The notes under the pieces are model-generated. The model saw only the letters and a program-made list of their open reading frames with translations. It made no database searches and was not told the DNA's origin. From NCBI RefSeq assembly GCF_000006945.2, contig NC_003197.2, forward strand, positions 2,108,001 through 2,172,000: 64,000 bases of DNA. The letters run 5' to 3'. Shown one piece after another: positions 17,211 to 27,401 of the stretch. The position numbers and the translations under genes were made by a program. Origin of the DNA: Salmonella enterica subsp. enterica serovar Typhimurium str. LT2 (GTDB lineage Bacteria > Pseudomonadota > Gammaproteobacteria > Enterobacterales > Enterobacteriaceae). How positions within the stretch are numbered: the stretch's first letter is position 1; the number at the start of each line of letters is the position of its first letter.

Positions 17211-18221
17211 ATGGCGATTTATACCCGAACAGGTGACGCTGGCACCACATCACTGTTTACCGGCCAGCGGGTGAGCAAAACCCACCCGCGGGTTGAAGCC
17301 TACGGCACGCTGGATGAGCTGAACGCCGCGCTGAGCCTGTGCGCCTGCGCCGCTGCGGATGAAAACCACCGCACCTTACTCGAGGCCATCCAGCAGCAAC
17401 TTTTTTGGTTTAGCGCAGAGCTGGCCAGCGACAGCGAGCAGCCATCGCCCAAACAGCGCTACATCAGCAGCGAAGAGATTTCGGCCCTGGAAGCCGCTAT
17501 CGATCGGGCGATGGCCCGCGTCGAACCGCTGCACAGCTTTATTTTACCCGGACGCTGCGAAGCCGCGAGCCGCTTACATTTTGCCCGCACGCTGGCGCGC
17601 CGCGCCGAACGCCGTCTGGTTGAACTGGCAACTGAAGTCAACGTACGTCAGGTGCTGATGCGCTATATCAACCGCTTATCGGACTGCCTGTACGCCCTGG
17701 CCCGCGCGGAAGATAGCGATGCGCACCAGGCCAACATCATCCGTGAAGTTAGCAAGCGCTATCTGGCTGCCTGCCAGCCGCCCCACAGCAAGGAGACGAC
17801 GCCAGTGGCCCTCTCATTCCACGATCTGCACCAGCTCACCCGCGCCGCCGTTGAACGCGCGCAGCAACTGCAGGTTCCGGTAGTCGTCAGCATCGTTGAC
17901 GCGCACGGCACGGAAACTGTGACCTGGCGGATGCCGGACGCCCTGCTGGTCAGCAGCGAGCTGGCGCCGAAAAAGGCCTGGACCGCAGTGGCGATGAAAA
18001 CGGCGACCCATGAGCTGAGCGATGTCGTTCAGCCGGGCGCCGCGCTTTACGGTCTGGAAAGTCATTTACAGGGAAAAGTGGTCACCTTTGGCGGCGGTTA
18101 CGCCCTGTGGCGCGACGGCATATTAATTGGGGGTCTTGGCATCAGCGGCGGCAGCGTTGAGCAGGACATGGACATAGCACAGACCGCCATCGCGGCTATT
18201 AACGTGGGAACTCATCAATGA
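17211..18221 (+). CDS. pduO: PduO, corrinoid adenosyltransferase with C-terminal heme-binding (GlcG-like) domain
   Basis: 336 residues, two domains. Residues 1-185 are the ATP:cob(I)alamin adenosyltransferase, with the ATP site YTRTGDAGTTSLFTG at 4-18 and the conserved RVEAYGTLDELNA. Residues about 200-335 are a GlcG/HbpS-like domain (DUF336, FHDLHQLTRAAVERAQQL), reported to bind heme. It remakes the adenosylcobalamin used by the dehydratase, with PduS as reductant source. It overlaps pduP by 4 nt. Confidence 0.96.
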   Translation: MAIYTRTGDAGTTSLFTGQRVSKTHPRVEAYGTLDELNAALSLCACAAADENHRTLLEAIQQQLFWFSAELASDSEQPSPKQRYISSEEISALEAAIDRAMARVEPLHSFILPGRCEAASRLHFARTLARRAERRLVELATEVNVRQVLMRYINRLSDCLYALARAEDSDAHQANIIREVSKRYLAACQPPHSKETTPVALSFHDLHQLTRAAVERAQQLQVPVVVSIVDAHGTETVTWRMPDALLVSSELAPKKAWTAVAMKTATHELSDVVQPGAALYGLESHLQGKVVTFGGGYALWRDGILIGGLGISGGSVEQDMDIAQTAIAAINVGTHQ

Positions 18222-19612
18222 ATACTTCTGAACTCGAAACCCTGATTCGCACCATTCTTAGCGAGCAATTAACCACGCCGGCGCAAACGCCGGTCCAGCC
18301 TCAGGGCAAAGGGATTTTCCAGTCCGTGAGCGAGGCCATCGACGCCGCGCACCAGGCGTTCTTACGTTATCAGCAGTGCCCGCTAAAAACCCGCAGCGCC
18401 ATTATCAGCGCGATGCGTCAGGAGCTGACGCCGCTGCTGGCGCCCCTGGCGGAAGAGAGCGCCAATGAAACGGGGATGGGCAACAAAGAAGATAAATTTC
18501 TCAAAAACAAGGCTGCGCTGGACAACACGCCGGGCGTAGAAGATCTCACCACCACCGCGCTGACCGGCGACGGCGGCATGGTGCTGTTTGAATACTCACC
18601 GTTTGGCGTTATCGGTTCGGTCGCCCCAAGCACCAACCCGACGGAAACCATCATCAACAACAGTATCAGCATGCTGGCGGCGGGCAACAGTATCTACTTT
18701 AGCCCGCATCCGGGAGCGAAAAAGGTCTCTCTGAAGCTGATTAGCCTGATTGAAGAGATTGCCTTCCGCTGCTGCGGCATCCGCAATCTGGTGGTGACCG
18801 TGGCGGAACCCACCTTCGAAGCGACCCAGCAGATGATGGCCCACCCGCGAATCGCAGTACTGGCCATTACCGGCGGCCCGGGCATTGTGGCAATGGGCAT
18901 GAAGAGCGGTAAGAAGGTGATTGGCGCTGGCGCGGGTAACCCGCCCTGCATCGTTGATGAAACGGCGGACCTGGTGAAAGCGGCGGAAGATATCATCAAC
19001 GGCGCGTCATTCGATTACAACCTGCCCTGCATTGCCGAGAAGAGCCTGATCGTAGTGGAGAGTGTCGCCGAACGTCTGGTGCAGCAAATGCAAACCTTCG
19101 GCGCGCTGCTGTTAAGCCCTGCCGATACCGACAAACTCCGCGCCGTCTGCCTGCCTGAAGGCCAGGCGAATAAAAAACTGGTCGGCAAGAGCCCATCGGC
19201 CATGCTGGAAGCCGCCGGGATCGCTGTCCCTGCAAAAGCGCCGCGTCTGCTGATTGCGCTGGTTAACGCTGACGATCCGTGGGTCACCAGCGAACAGTTG
19301 ATGCCGATGCTGCCAGTGGTAAAAGTCAGCGATTTCGATAGCGCGCTGGCGCTGGCCCTGAAGGTTGAAGAGGGGCTGCATCATACCGCCATTATGCACT
19401 CGCAGAACGTGTCACGCCTGAACCTCGCGGCCCGCACGCTGCAAACCTCGATATTCGTCAAAAACGGCCCCTCTTATGCCGGGATCGGCGTCGGCGGCGA
19501 AGGCTTTACCACCTTCACTATCGCCACACCAACCGGTGAAGGGACCACGTCAGCGCGTACTTTTGCCCGTTCCCGGCGCTGCGTACTGACCAACGGCTTT
19601 TCTATTCGCTAA
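18218..19612 (+). CDS. pduP: PduP, CoA-acylating propionaldehyde dehydrogenase
   Basis: 464 residues. It oxidises propionaldehyde to propionyl-CoA with NAD+ in the organelle lumen. Residues 1-18 (MNTSELETLIRTILSEQL) are the prototype encapsulation peptide, followed by a Thr/Pro/Gln linker and the aldehyde dehydrogenase fold. The catalytic Cys lies in SFDYNLPCIAEKSLI, and VIGAGAGNPPCIVD is a conserved family segment. NADH is recycled by PduQ, encoded next. Confidence 0.97.
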   Translation: MNTSELETLIRTILSEQLTTPAQTPVQPQGKGIFQSVSEAIDAAHQAFLRYQQCPLKTRSAIISAMRQELTPLLAPLAEESANETGMGNKEDKFLKNKAALDNTPGVEDLTTTALTGDGGMVLFEYSPFGVIGSVAPSTNPTETIINNSISMLAAGNSIYFSPHPGAKKVSLKLISLIEEIAFRCCGIRNLVVTVAEPTFEATQQMMAHPRIAVLAITGGPGIVAMGMKSGKKVIGAGAGNPPCIVDETADLVKAAEDIINGASFDYNLPCIAEKSLIVVESVAERLVQQMQTFGALLLSPADTDKLRAVCLPEGQANKKLVGKSPSAMLEAAGIAVPAKAPRLLIALVNADDPWVTSEQLMPMLPVVKVSDFDSALALALKVEEGLHHTAIMHSQNVSRLNLAARTLQTSIFVKNGPSYAGIGVGGEGFTTFTIATPTGEGTTSARTFARSRRCVLTNGFSIR

Positions 19613-19623
19613 CTGAGGTCGCG

Positions 19624-20736
19624 ATGAATACCTTCTCACTACAAACGCGGTTGTACAGCGGTCAGGGCAGCCTGGCGGTGCTCAAGCGCTTTACCAATAA
19701 GCACATCTGGATAATCTGCGATGGCTTTCTGGCGCACTCTCCGCTGCTGGATACCCTGCGTAACGCGCTGCCCGCAGATAACCGCATCAGCGTCTTTAGC
19801 GAGATAACGCCGGACCCCACCATCCACACAGTGGTTCAGGGCATTGCGCAAATGCAGGCTCTGCAACCGCAGGTGGTGATCGGTTTTGGCGGCGGCTCGG
19901 CAATGGACGCGGCGAAAGCGATTGTCTGGTTTAGCCAGCAGAGCGGGATCAACATCGAAACCTGCGTGGCGATCCCGACCACCAGCGGCACCGGCTCGGA
20001 AGTGACCAGCGCCTGCGTAATTAGCGACCCGGATAAAGGCATCAAGTATCCGCTGTTCAACAATGCGCTGTATCCGGATATGGCGATCCTCGACCCGGAG
20101 CTGGTGGTCAGCGTACCGCCGCAGATTACCGCCAACACCGGCATGGACGTGCTGACCCACGCCCTGGAGGCCTGGGTGTCACCGCGCGCCAGCGACTTTA
20201 CCGACGCGCTAGCGGAAAAAGCCGCCAAACTGGTGTTCCAGTATCTGCCCACGGCGGTGGAAAAAGGCGACTGCGTGGCGACGCGCGGGAAAATGCACAA
20301 TGCCTCAACGCTCGCCGGGATGGCCTTCAGCCAGGCGGGGCTGGGGCTTAACCACGCGATAGCCCACCAGCTTGGCGGGCAGTTTCATCTGCCGCATGGC
20401 CTGGCCAACGCCCTGCTGTTAACCACGGTTATCCGTTTTAACGCCGGCGTTCCGCGCGCCGCCAAACGCTACGCGCGGCTGGCCAAAGCCTGCGGTTTTT
20501 GCCCGGCAGAAGCCAATGATATCGCGGCGATCAATGCGCTGATTCAGCAAATCGAACTGCTTAAGCAACGCTGTGTCCTTCCCTCACTGGCCGTTGCGCT
20601 TAAAGAAGGAAGATCCGACTTTTCCGCACGCATTCCGGCGATGGTGCAGGCTGCGCTGGCTGACGTTACGCTGCGCACTAACCCGCGCCCGGCCAATGCC
20701 GAAGCCATTCGGGAACTGCTGGAGGAACTGCTATGA
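19624..20736 (+). CDS. pduQ: PduQ, iron-containing propanol dehydrogenase
   Basis: 370 residues, group III Fe-dependent alcohol dehydrogenase. It reduces propionaldehyde to 1-propanol and restores NAD+ for PduP. The NAD motif GFGGGSAMDAAKAI and IPTTSGTGSEVTS are present; the metal ligands lie in DVLTHALEAWVS and GLNHAIAHQLGGQFHLPHG. No encapsulation helix is seen, in line with reports that it enters through a shell contact. It overlaps pduS by 4 nt. Confidence 0.97.
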   Translation: MNTFSLQTRLYSGQGSLAVLKRFTNKHIWIICDGFLAHSPLLDTLRNALPADNRISVFSEITPDPTIHTVVQGIAQMQALQPQVVIGFGGGSAMDAAKAIVWFSQQSGINIETCVAIPTTSGTGSEVTSACVISDPDKGIKYPLFNNALYPDMAILDPELVVSVPPQITANTGMDVLTHALEAWVSPRASDFTDALAEKAAKLVFQYLPTAVEKGDCVATRGKMHNASTLAGMAFSQAGLGLNHAIAHQLGGQFHLPHGLANALLLTTVIRFNAGVPRAAKRYARLAKACGFCPAEANDIAAINALIQQIELLKQRCVLPSLAVALKEGRSDFSARIPAMVQAALADVTLRTNPRPANAEAIRELLEELL

Positions 20737-22088
20737 GCACCGCCATCAACAGCGTTGAAATGTCCCTTAGCGCCGATGAAATTCGCGAGCGCGTTCGCGC
20801 AGCGGGCGTTGTCGGCGCGGGCGGCGCAGGTTTTCCCGCTCACGTCAAACTACAGGCGCAGGTAGAGATTTTTCTGGTGAACGCCGCCGAATGTGAACCG
20901 ATGCTCAAAGTTGACCAGCAACTGATGTGGCAGCAAGCTGCGCGCCTTGTGCGCGGCGTACAGTACGCCATGACGGCAACCGGCGCGCGCGAAGGGGTGA
21001 TAGCCCTGAAAGAAAAATACCGCCGGGCCATCGACGCCCTCACCCCACTGCTGCCAGACGGTATCCGCCTGCATATCCTGCCGGATGTATATCCGGCAGG
21101 CGATGAGGTGCTGACTATCTGGATGGCAACCGGTCGTCGGGTCGCCCCGGCTGCGCTACCGGCCAGCGTCGGCGTGGTCGTCAATAACGTGCAAACGGTG
21201 CTAAATATTGCCCGAGCGGTCGAGCAGCGGTTTCCGGTCACTCGTCGCACGTTGACCGTGAACGGCGCGGTCGCCAGACCGTTGACCGTTACTGTTCCCA
21301 TCGGCATGTCGCTGCGGGAAGTACTGGCGCTGGCGGGCGGCGCAACGGTCGACGACCCTGGTTTTATTAACGGCGGCCCGATGATGGGTGGCCTGATTAC
21401 CTCTCTTGATAATCCGGTGACGAAAACTACCGGCGGCCTGCTGGTGCTCCCCAAAAGCCATCCGCTTATCCAGCGGAGAATGCAGGACGAGCGCACGGTG
21501 CTTTCCGTCGCGCGCACCGTCTGCGAACAGTGCCGACTGTGTACCGATCTCTGTCCGCGACACCTGATCGGCCACGAACTCTCTCCGCACCTGCTGGTGC
21601 GGGCGGTGAACTTTCATCAGGCTGCCACGCCGCAGCTGCTGCTGAGCGCCCTTACCTGTTCGGAATGCAACGTTTGCGAAAGCGTGGCCTGTCCGGTGGG
21701 GATCTCGCCGATGCGCATCAACCGCATGTTAAAACGCGAGCTACGGGCGCAAAACCAGCGCTACGAAGGGCCGCTGAATCCGGCCGACGAGATGGCGAAA
21801 TATCGCCTCGTGCCGGTGAAGCGGCTGATCGCCAAACTGGGACTAAGCCCCTGGTACCAGGAAGCGCCGCTGGTTGAAGAAGAACCGTCAGTAGAAAAAG
21901 TCACTTTGCAGCTGCGCCAGCATATTGGTGCCAGCGCGGTAGCGAACGTTGCGGTGGGAGAACGCGTGACGCGCGGGCAATGCGTTGCTGATGTCCCGCC
22001 TGGCGCGCTCGGCGCACCCATTCACGCCAGCATCGACGGCGTTGTATCGGCCATCAGCGAACAGGCCATCACTGTTGTAAGAGGTTAA
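20733..22088 (+). CDS. pduS: PduS, cobalamin reductase (RnfC-like Fe-S flavoprotein)
   Basis: 451 residues. It reduces cob(III)alamin so that PduO can adenosylate it. RnfC-type organisation: glycine-rich N-terminal segment [19 protein letters not shown]-like middle, then two ferredoxin-type motifs, [12 protein letters not shown] and [13 protein letters not shown], for two [4Fe-4S] clusters, and a biotinyl-lipoyl-like C-terminal tail ([19 protein letters not shown]). It is co-encoded with pduT, whose shell Fe-S centre may exchange electrons with it. Confidence 0.95.
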
Positions 22089-22090
22089 CC

Positions 22091-22645
22091 ATGTCTCAGG
22101 CTATAGGAATTTTAGAACTCACCAGCATCGCCAAAGGCATGGAGCTTGGTGATGCCATGCTGAAAAGCGCCAACGTCGATCTACTGGTCAGCAAGACCAT
22201 CTGTCCGGGGAAGTTTTTACTGATGCTGGGCGGCGATATCGGCGCTATCCAGCAGGCCATTGAAACCGGTACGTCGCAGGCCGGCGAGATGCTCGTCGAC
22301 AGCCTGGTGCTGGCGAATATTCATCCCAGCGTACTTCCGGCCATCAGCGGCCTGAACAGCGTCGATAAGCGCCAGGCGGTAGGTATCGTCGAAACCTGGA
22401 GCGTGGCGGCCTGCATTAGCGCCGCAGACCGGGCGGTGAAAGGCTCAAACGTCACCCTGGTGCGGGTGCATATGGCCTTCGGTATCGGCGGTAAATGCTA
22501 CATGGTGGTGGCGGGCGACGTTTCTGACGTCAATAACGCCGTGACGGTTGCCAGCGAAAGCGCGGGCGAGAAAGGGTTGTTGGTTTACCGTTCGGTGATC
22601 CCACGCCCGCATGAAGCCATGTGGCGACAGATGGTGGAGGGGTAA
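22091..22645 (+). CDS. pduT: PduT, tandem-BMC shell protein with pore [4Fe-4S] cluster
   Basis: 184 residues, two BMC domains (start [20 protein letters not shown]; second domain from about residue 96, [20 protein letters not shown]). Cys38 in [10 protein letters not shown] is the residue that, three times in the trimer, holds a [4Fe-4S] cluster at the pore. A role in electron transfer across the shell or Fe-S repair is proposed in the literature. Its stop and the pduU start share bases (TAATG). Confidence 0.96.
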
Positions 22646-22995
22646 TGGAAAGACAACCGACAACGGATCGCATGATTCAGGAATACGTGCCGGGGAAACA
22701 GGTCACTCTCGCGCACCTGATTGCTAATCCAGGGAAAGATCTCTTTAAGAAGCTGGGCCTGCAGGATGCAGTGTCCGCCATTGGCATCCTTACCATCACG
22801 CCGAGCGAAGCATCGATTATCGCCTGCGATATCGCCACCAAATCCGGCGCGGTGGAAATTGGTTTTCTCGATCGCTTTACCGGTGCCGTGGTGCTGACCG
22901 GCGACGTTTCTGCCGTCGAGTATGCCCTCAAGCAGGTAACGCGCACGCTGGGCGAAATGATGCAGTTCACCACTTGCTCGATCACCCGGACGTAA
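22645..22995 (+). CDS. pduU: PduU, circularly permuted BMC shell protein
   Basis: 116 residues. It is a hexameric shell protein whose permuted fold adds an N-terminal beta-barrel plug over the pore. It starts [20 protein letters not shown]; an open frame extends 8 codons upstream, but 22645 follows the AGGGGT site at the end of pduT. The segment [20 protein letters not shown] holds the BMC core. It is reported to interact with PduV, encoded next. Confidence 0.95.
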
Positions 22996-22999
22996 AGTC

Positions 23000-23452
23000 A
23001 TGAAGCGTTTGATGTTTATCGGCCCCAGCCAGTGCGGAAAAACCTCGCTGACCCAAAGCCTGCGCGGCGAAGCGCTCCATTATAAGAAAACTCAGGCCAT
23101 TGAATGGTCGCCGATGGCCATCGATACGCCGGGCGAATATCTGGAGAACCGCTGCCTGTACAGCGCCCTGCTGACCAGCGCCTGCGAGGCCGACGTCATC
23201 GCCCTGGTGCTGAATGCCGACGCCCAGTGGTCGCCCTTTTCTCCGGGTTTTACCGCCCCGATGAACCGCCCGACGATTGGCCTGGTCACCAAGGCCGATC
23301 TCGCCGAGCCGCAGCGTATTTCGCTGGTTGCGGAGTGGCTTACGCAGGCTGGCGCACAGCAGATTTTTATTACCAGCGCGCTGAATAACTCGGGTCTCGA
23401 CGCCGTGCTGGATTTTCTGAATTCGAAGGAACCTTTATGTCTTACAAAATAA
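23000..23452 (+). CDS. pduV: PduV, Ras-like GTPase associated with the microcompartment
   Basis: 150 residues, EutP/PduV family. All G-motifs are visible: P-loop GPSQCGKTS (8-16), DTPGE (G3), TKAD (G4) and ITSAL (G5). Published work places it on the outside of the organelle and ties it to movement or positioning; the mechanism is unknown. The N-terminus, [11 protein letters not shown], is the reported targeting segment. It overlaps pduW by 16 nt. Confidence 0.93.
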
Positions 23453-24651
23453 TGGCCATTAACGCCGGTAGCTCATCGTTAAAATTTCAGCTGCTGGAGA
23501 TGCCGCAGGGCGACATGCTCTGTCAGGGGCTGATTGAGCGTATCGGTATGGCAGATGCGCAGGTGACAATTAAGACGCACAGCCAAAAATGGCAGGAAAC
23601 CGTCCCCGTTGCCGATCATCGCGATGCGGTAACGCTGCTTCTGGAAAAGCTGCTGGGTTATCAAATCATTAACAGTCTGCGGGACATTGATGGGGTGGGC
23701 CATCGTGTGGCGCACGGCGGTGAGTTTTTTAAAGACTCGACGCTGGTCACGGATGAAACGTTAGCGCAAATCGAACGTCTTGCTGAACTGGCCCCGCTTC
23801 ACAACCCGGTAAACGCGTTGGGTATTCACGTTTTTCGTCAACTGTTGCCTGATGCCCCTTCCGTAGCCGTGTTTGATACGGCATTTCACCAGACGCTGGA
23901 TGAACCCGCCTATATTTACCCGCTTCCCTGGCATTATTACGCTGAACTGGGGATTCGCCGTTATGGCTTTCATGGCACCAGCCATAAGTATGTCAGCGGC
24001 GTTCTGGCGGAAAAGCTGGGCGTACCACTCAGCGCATTACGGGTGATTTGTTGTCATCTTGGAAACGGTAGCAGCATCTGCGCCATCAAGAACGGGCGTT
24101 CGGTCAATACGTCGATGGGCTTTACGCCGCAGTCAGGCGTGATGATGGGCACCCGTAGCGGAGATATTGATCCCTCTATTCTGCCGTGGATAGCCCAGCG
24201 CGAAAGCAAAACGCCGCAACAGTTGAATCAGTTATTAAATAATGAGTCAGGCTTGCTGGGCGTTTCTGGCGTGTCGTCTGATTACCGCGATGTCGAACAG
24301 GCAGCCAATACCGGTAACCGGCAGGCTAAACTCGCTCTCACTCTGTTTGCCGAACGCATTCGCGCCACCATTGGCAGCTATATTATGCAAATGGGAGGAC
24401 TGGATGCGCTGGTATTCACTGGGGGCATTGGCGAGAACTCAGCGCGCGCCAGATCGGCGGTGTGCCATAATTTGCAATTTTTGGGCTTAGCCGTTGATGA
24501 AGAGAAAAATCAGCGTAATGCGACATTTATCCAGACGGAGAACGCCCTGGTGAAAGTCGCCGTCATCAACACCAACGAAGAGTTAATGATCGCACAAGAC
24601 GTTATGCGCATTGCGCTACCGGCCACGGAAGGGCTTTGTGTACCAGCCTGA
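23437..24651 (+). CDS. pduW: PduW, propionate kinase
   Basis: 404 residues, acetate/propionate kinase family (ASKHA fold). It makes ATP from propionyl-phosphate supplied by PduL. The N-terminal phosphate motif is [17 protein letters not shown], the adenosine/phosphate loops include [17 protein letters not shown], and the late motif is [19 protein letters not shown]. It is the last enzyme of the degradation branch. Confidence 0.97.
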
Positions 24652-24678
24652 GAGGGTTATACGACGCATTGCGGCAAG

Positions 24679-24703
24679 TCATGGTAATAACGCTTTTACC
24701 ATG
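24679..24703 (+). other. Hairpin between pduW and pduX
   Basis: Near-perfect inverted repeat TCATGGTAA / TTTACCATGA, arms 24679-24687 and 24695-24703, ending 5 nt before the annotated pduX ATG. There is no T-run after it, so it does not look like a simple terminator. It may modulate pduX translation or stabilise the upstream mRNA. Confidence 0.5.
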
Positions 24704-24708
24704 ACACT

Positions 24709-25611
24709 ATGCGCGCACACTATTCGTACCTGAAAGGTGATAATGTGGCTGTTGCGCAATGCCCCGCCTCATGCGGGGAACTTATCCAGGGATGGATTCT
24801 GGGCAGTGAGAAACTGGTCTCCTGCCCCGTTGACTGGTACAGCACCGTAGCAGTCACGGCTGCGCCGCCGTTGATAAACGAGCGCCCATTGTCGCGGGCG
24901 ATGGTGGAGCGCGTTCTGGCGCACTGGCAGTATCCTGCGCACTGGAGTAACGAGATTCGCGTCGATGTGCGTTCGTCAATTCCCGTTGCCAAAGGCATGG
25001 CCAGCAGCACCGCAGATATTGCCGCTACGGCGGTGGCAACGGCGCATCATCTTGGCCATTCGCTGGATGAAACCACCCTTGCACAGCTTTGCGTCTCAAT
25101 CGAACCCACTGATAGCACCGTTTTTCATCAGTTAACGCTGTTTGATCATAATAATGCGGCCACGCAAATCGCCTGCGAGCCACCGCCGCCAATCGATTTG
25201 CTGGTACTGGAAAGCCCGGTCACACTGCGCACGCAAGATTACCACCGTCTCCCTCGCCAGCAGAAATTAATAGCAAGTTCAGCAACCTTGCAGCAGGCCT
25301 GGAATCTGGTGCAGGAAGCCTGTATAACGCAAAATCCGCTCCGGCTGGGTGAGGCGGCTACGCTTAGCGCTATCGCCAGCCAGACGCTGTTACCTAAGCC
25401 GGGCTTTACCGCCCTGCTGTCGCTGGTCGAAGAGTGTGATTTATACGGATTGAACGTGGCGCATAGCGGTAGCGTGGTGGGTCTGATGCTGGACCGGAAA
25501 CGTCATGATATTGCGCGTCTGAAAGGTAAGCTGGCAGAGAAAAAACTTACCCGACACTGGCCAAAACAACATTTACTCAAGATGGTCACTGGCGGGGTCA
25601 AACTGCAGTGA
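24709..25611 (+). CDS. pduX: PduX, L-threonine kinase (GHMP family) for cobalamin synthesis
   Basis: 300 residues from the ATG at 24709. It phosphorylates free L-threonine to the phosphothreonine that CobD turns into the aminopropanol arm of B12, so the last pdu gene feeds the cofactor pathway. The GHMP ATP loop is SIPVAKGMASSTADIAA (about 88-104), and PASCGELIQGW is the conserved N-terminal motif. The ATG lacks a visible Shine-Dalgarno, while GTG at 24745 has AAAGGTGA just before it and would start VAVAQCPASCG; the true start is open. Confidence 0.94.
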   Translation: MRAHYSYLKGDNVAVAQCPASCGELIQGWILGSEKLVSCPVDWYSTVAVTAAPPLINERPLSRAMVERVLAHWQYPAHWSNEIRVDVRSSIPVAKGMASSTADIAATAVATAHHLGHSLDETTLAQLCVSIEPTDSTVFHQLTLFDHNNAATQIACEPPPPIDLLVLESPVTLRTQDYHRLPRQQKLIASSATLQQAWNLVQEACITQNPLRLGEAATLSAIASQTLLPKPGFTALLSLVEECDLYGLNVAHSGSVVGLMLDRKRHDIARLKGKLAEKKLTRHWPKQHLLKMVTGGVKLQ

Positions 25612-25644
25612 GAGCCTGATATACGCTCCCACTGCCGTAGCGCA

Positions 25645-25980
25645 TTATTCGGCTTTTACATCGGCGTGTTTCATTTCGCCCATCGCTTTCAGCTTTTTGG
25701 AAATGTCGCGACGCTCTTTGGAGATTTCGGCATTTTTAATGATGTAGTCATCAACGCGATCTTCATAGTCGCTTTTCATACTGGCGATGATACCCTGAAT
25801 CGCCTCAACGCTCATACCTGGCTTGATGTAGTCGCTCAGGTTGTCCAGCAGCAGCACACGCTTCTGGTTGTCACGGATCTTCTTCTCAATGTCCTGAATT
25901 TCACGCTGCAGTTTATTTTTGCGACGGAACAGACGAACAAACTCCAGCACGTCCTGGAAAGAAGGCTTGGTTGTTTCCAT
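25645..25980 (-). CDS. yeeX: YeeX, DUF496 family protein
   Basis: 111 residues, small, highly charged, mostly helical protein with heptad-like stretches (about 20-45 and 85-105), probably a coiled coil. It belongs to the conserved enterobacterial DUF496 family, with no established function. The frame is open 14 codons further up, but [18 protein letters not shown] at 25980 is the family start. It converges on pduX (33-nt gap), with no obvious terminator hairpin between them. Confidence 0.92.
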
Positions 25981-26030
25981 TTTTACACCCCTGATAATGT
26001 GAGATTCGGATTCGTTAAGCAACTGCTAGT

Positions 26031-26051
26031 GGATAAACATTACGTTTATCC
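26031..26051. other. Hairpin in the yeeA-yeeX interval
   Basis: Perfect 8-bp inverted repeat GGATAAAC / GTTTATCC with a 5-nt centre. It lies about 50 nt upstream of yeeX and about 175 nt past the yeeA stop (both minus strand). There is no U-run, so it is a structured leader or a weak processing site rather than a clear terminator. Confidence 0.4.
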
Positions 26052-26224
26052 CCGTCATACTTCAAGCCGCCAGAGGAAACACCGTTACGTCGCCGTCTGG
26101 GGAAACCTGAAGGTTCGGGGATAAAATCGTTGCCAGTAGCACTCATTTTATCCTTATATTAGTATCATACTCTTAATCTTTGCTGAATCGAAGCAGCAAC
26201 AAATTCATTCGCCCCATCTGCTTT

Positions 26225-27283
26225 TTATTTGCGCAAAGCCCGGCAGATCAAATGTGAAAGCAGTTCCAACTGTCGGGCAGTTTCCATACTTAGCCAAACA
26301 TAGCCGTGGATAGGGGTTTCAGCCACCGCGTCGCCCTGCTGCTCGTTCATTAGCTGCCGCAACTCGGCAGCAATATCATTCAGTTTACCGGTGTTTGCCA
26401 GTACCGGCTGCGGGTTGCCTTCAAACAACGCGTGGGCGATCGTTAGCAAGGTTTGCTGCGTCATCTGCTGGGTTTCACGCAATGTGTGCGCGTTAAGCAT
26501 CACAAAATGGCTGGCGCGCGTCGCCCAGTGGGCATTGATTTGTAATTCAAGCATACAAACCAGGTTGCGGTTGATGGTCTGAATGGCCTCGAAAATAGAT
26601 TTTTGTATCCGGGTTTCTTTACTGGCAGGCGTTATCAGCCCGCGCATTTTGACGACATCGTTCAGCAACCGTTGCAAATGTTTATCCAACCGGGGGCGCT
26701 CCAGCAAATTCGGCGACAGCGCTGCCTGATACACCCGATTATACGCCGTGACGCAATGCGCCAGTTGGATGCGCCAGTGCAAAAAGGCGCGCTGGGGCCA
26801 GATGCCGGTAAACAACATTGCCAGTAGCGACCCCAAAATCACATCCCCGCCACGCCATAATGCCGTATCCATATCACCAGCGGGAGCGCCGACAACAACG
26901 GCAAGCGTTATGCCTATCAGTAGCGCCTGATACGGTTTTTTCCCTAAGGCCAGCCAGCCGCACAAAAACATCGCTATCGCACACCACACCAGCATCAGCG
27001 GTAAGGAAAAGAGCTCCAGGCGTAGCGCCACCAGCCCTAACGCCGCGCCCAGAATCGTACCGCCTATGCGCTCAAAAGCACGAGGCACTACATTTCCCCA
27101 GAATGAGATGGGCCCCATAATCACCACTAACGTGATTAGCGGCCATGTGCCCTCGGGAATAGAAAACAGACGAACCAGCAGAAAGGTAAGAATGAACGCC
27201 AGGGCGATACGTATGCCATGCACGATGCGATAATGACGGTACAACCGTATTTCAAAAGGGCTTAATGACTTATCGGCACGCAC
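26225..27283 (-). CDS. yeeA: YeeA, FUSC-family inner-membrane protein
   Basis: 352 residues. The N-terminal half has five to six hydrophobic helices (starting HGIRIALAFILTFLLVRLF, then WPLITLVVIMGPISFW), and the C-terminal half is soluble and helical. It is related to the aromatic acid exporter/fusaric acid resistance family; the E. coli homologue has no settled substrate. It is a single gene upstream of yeeX and in the same direction. Confidence 0.9.
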   Translation of the reverse strand: MRADKSLSPFEIRLYRHYRIVHGIRIALAFILTFLLVRLFSIPEGTWPLITLVVIMGPISFWGNVVPRAFERIGGTILGAALGLVALRLELFSLPLMLVWCAIAMFLCGWLALGKKPYQALLIGITLAVVVGAPAGDMDTALWRGGDVILGSLLAMLFTGIWPQRAFLHWRIQLAHCVTAYNRVYQAALSPNLLERPRLDKHLQRLLNDVVKMRGLITPASKETRIQKSIFEAIQTINRNLVCMLELQINAHWATRASHFVMLNAHTLRETQQMTQQTLLTIAHALFEGNPQPVLANTGKLNDIAAELRQLMNEQQGDAVAETPIHGYVWLSMETARQLELLSHLICRALRK

Positions 27284-27401
27284 GCTTGCGCTCCTTACGG
27301 GAATGGCAAAAAATGCATTGTACCTGCTTTATAGCAAAAATAGCGCACTGGCGGACGGAACACATTATCCGTCCGCTCTTTTCAGCCAGGAAACCAGTCG
27401 A

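Noticed and set aside
20840..21517. 225-codon minus-strand frame opposite pduS
   Set aside because: Shadow frame rich in Arg/Ser/Thr, typical of antisense reading; PduS is certain.
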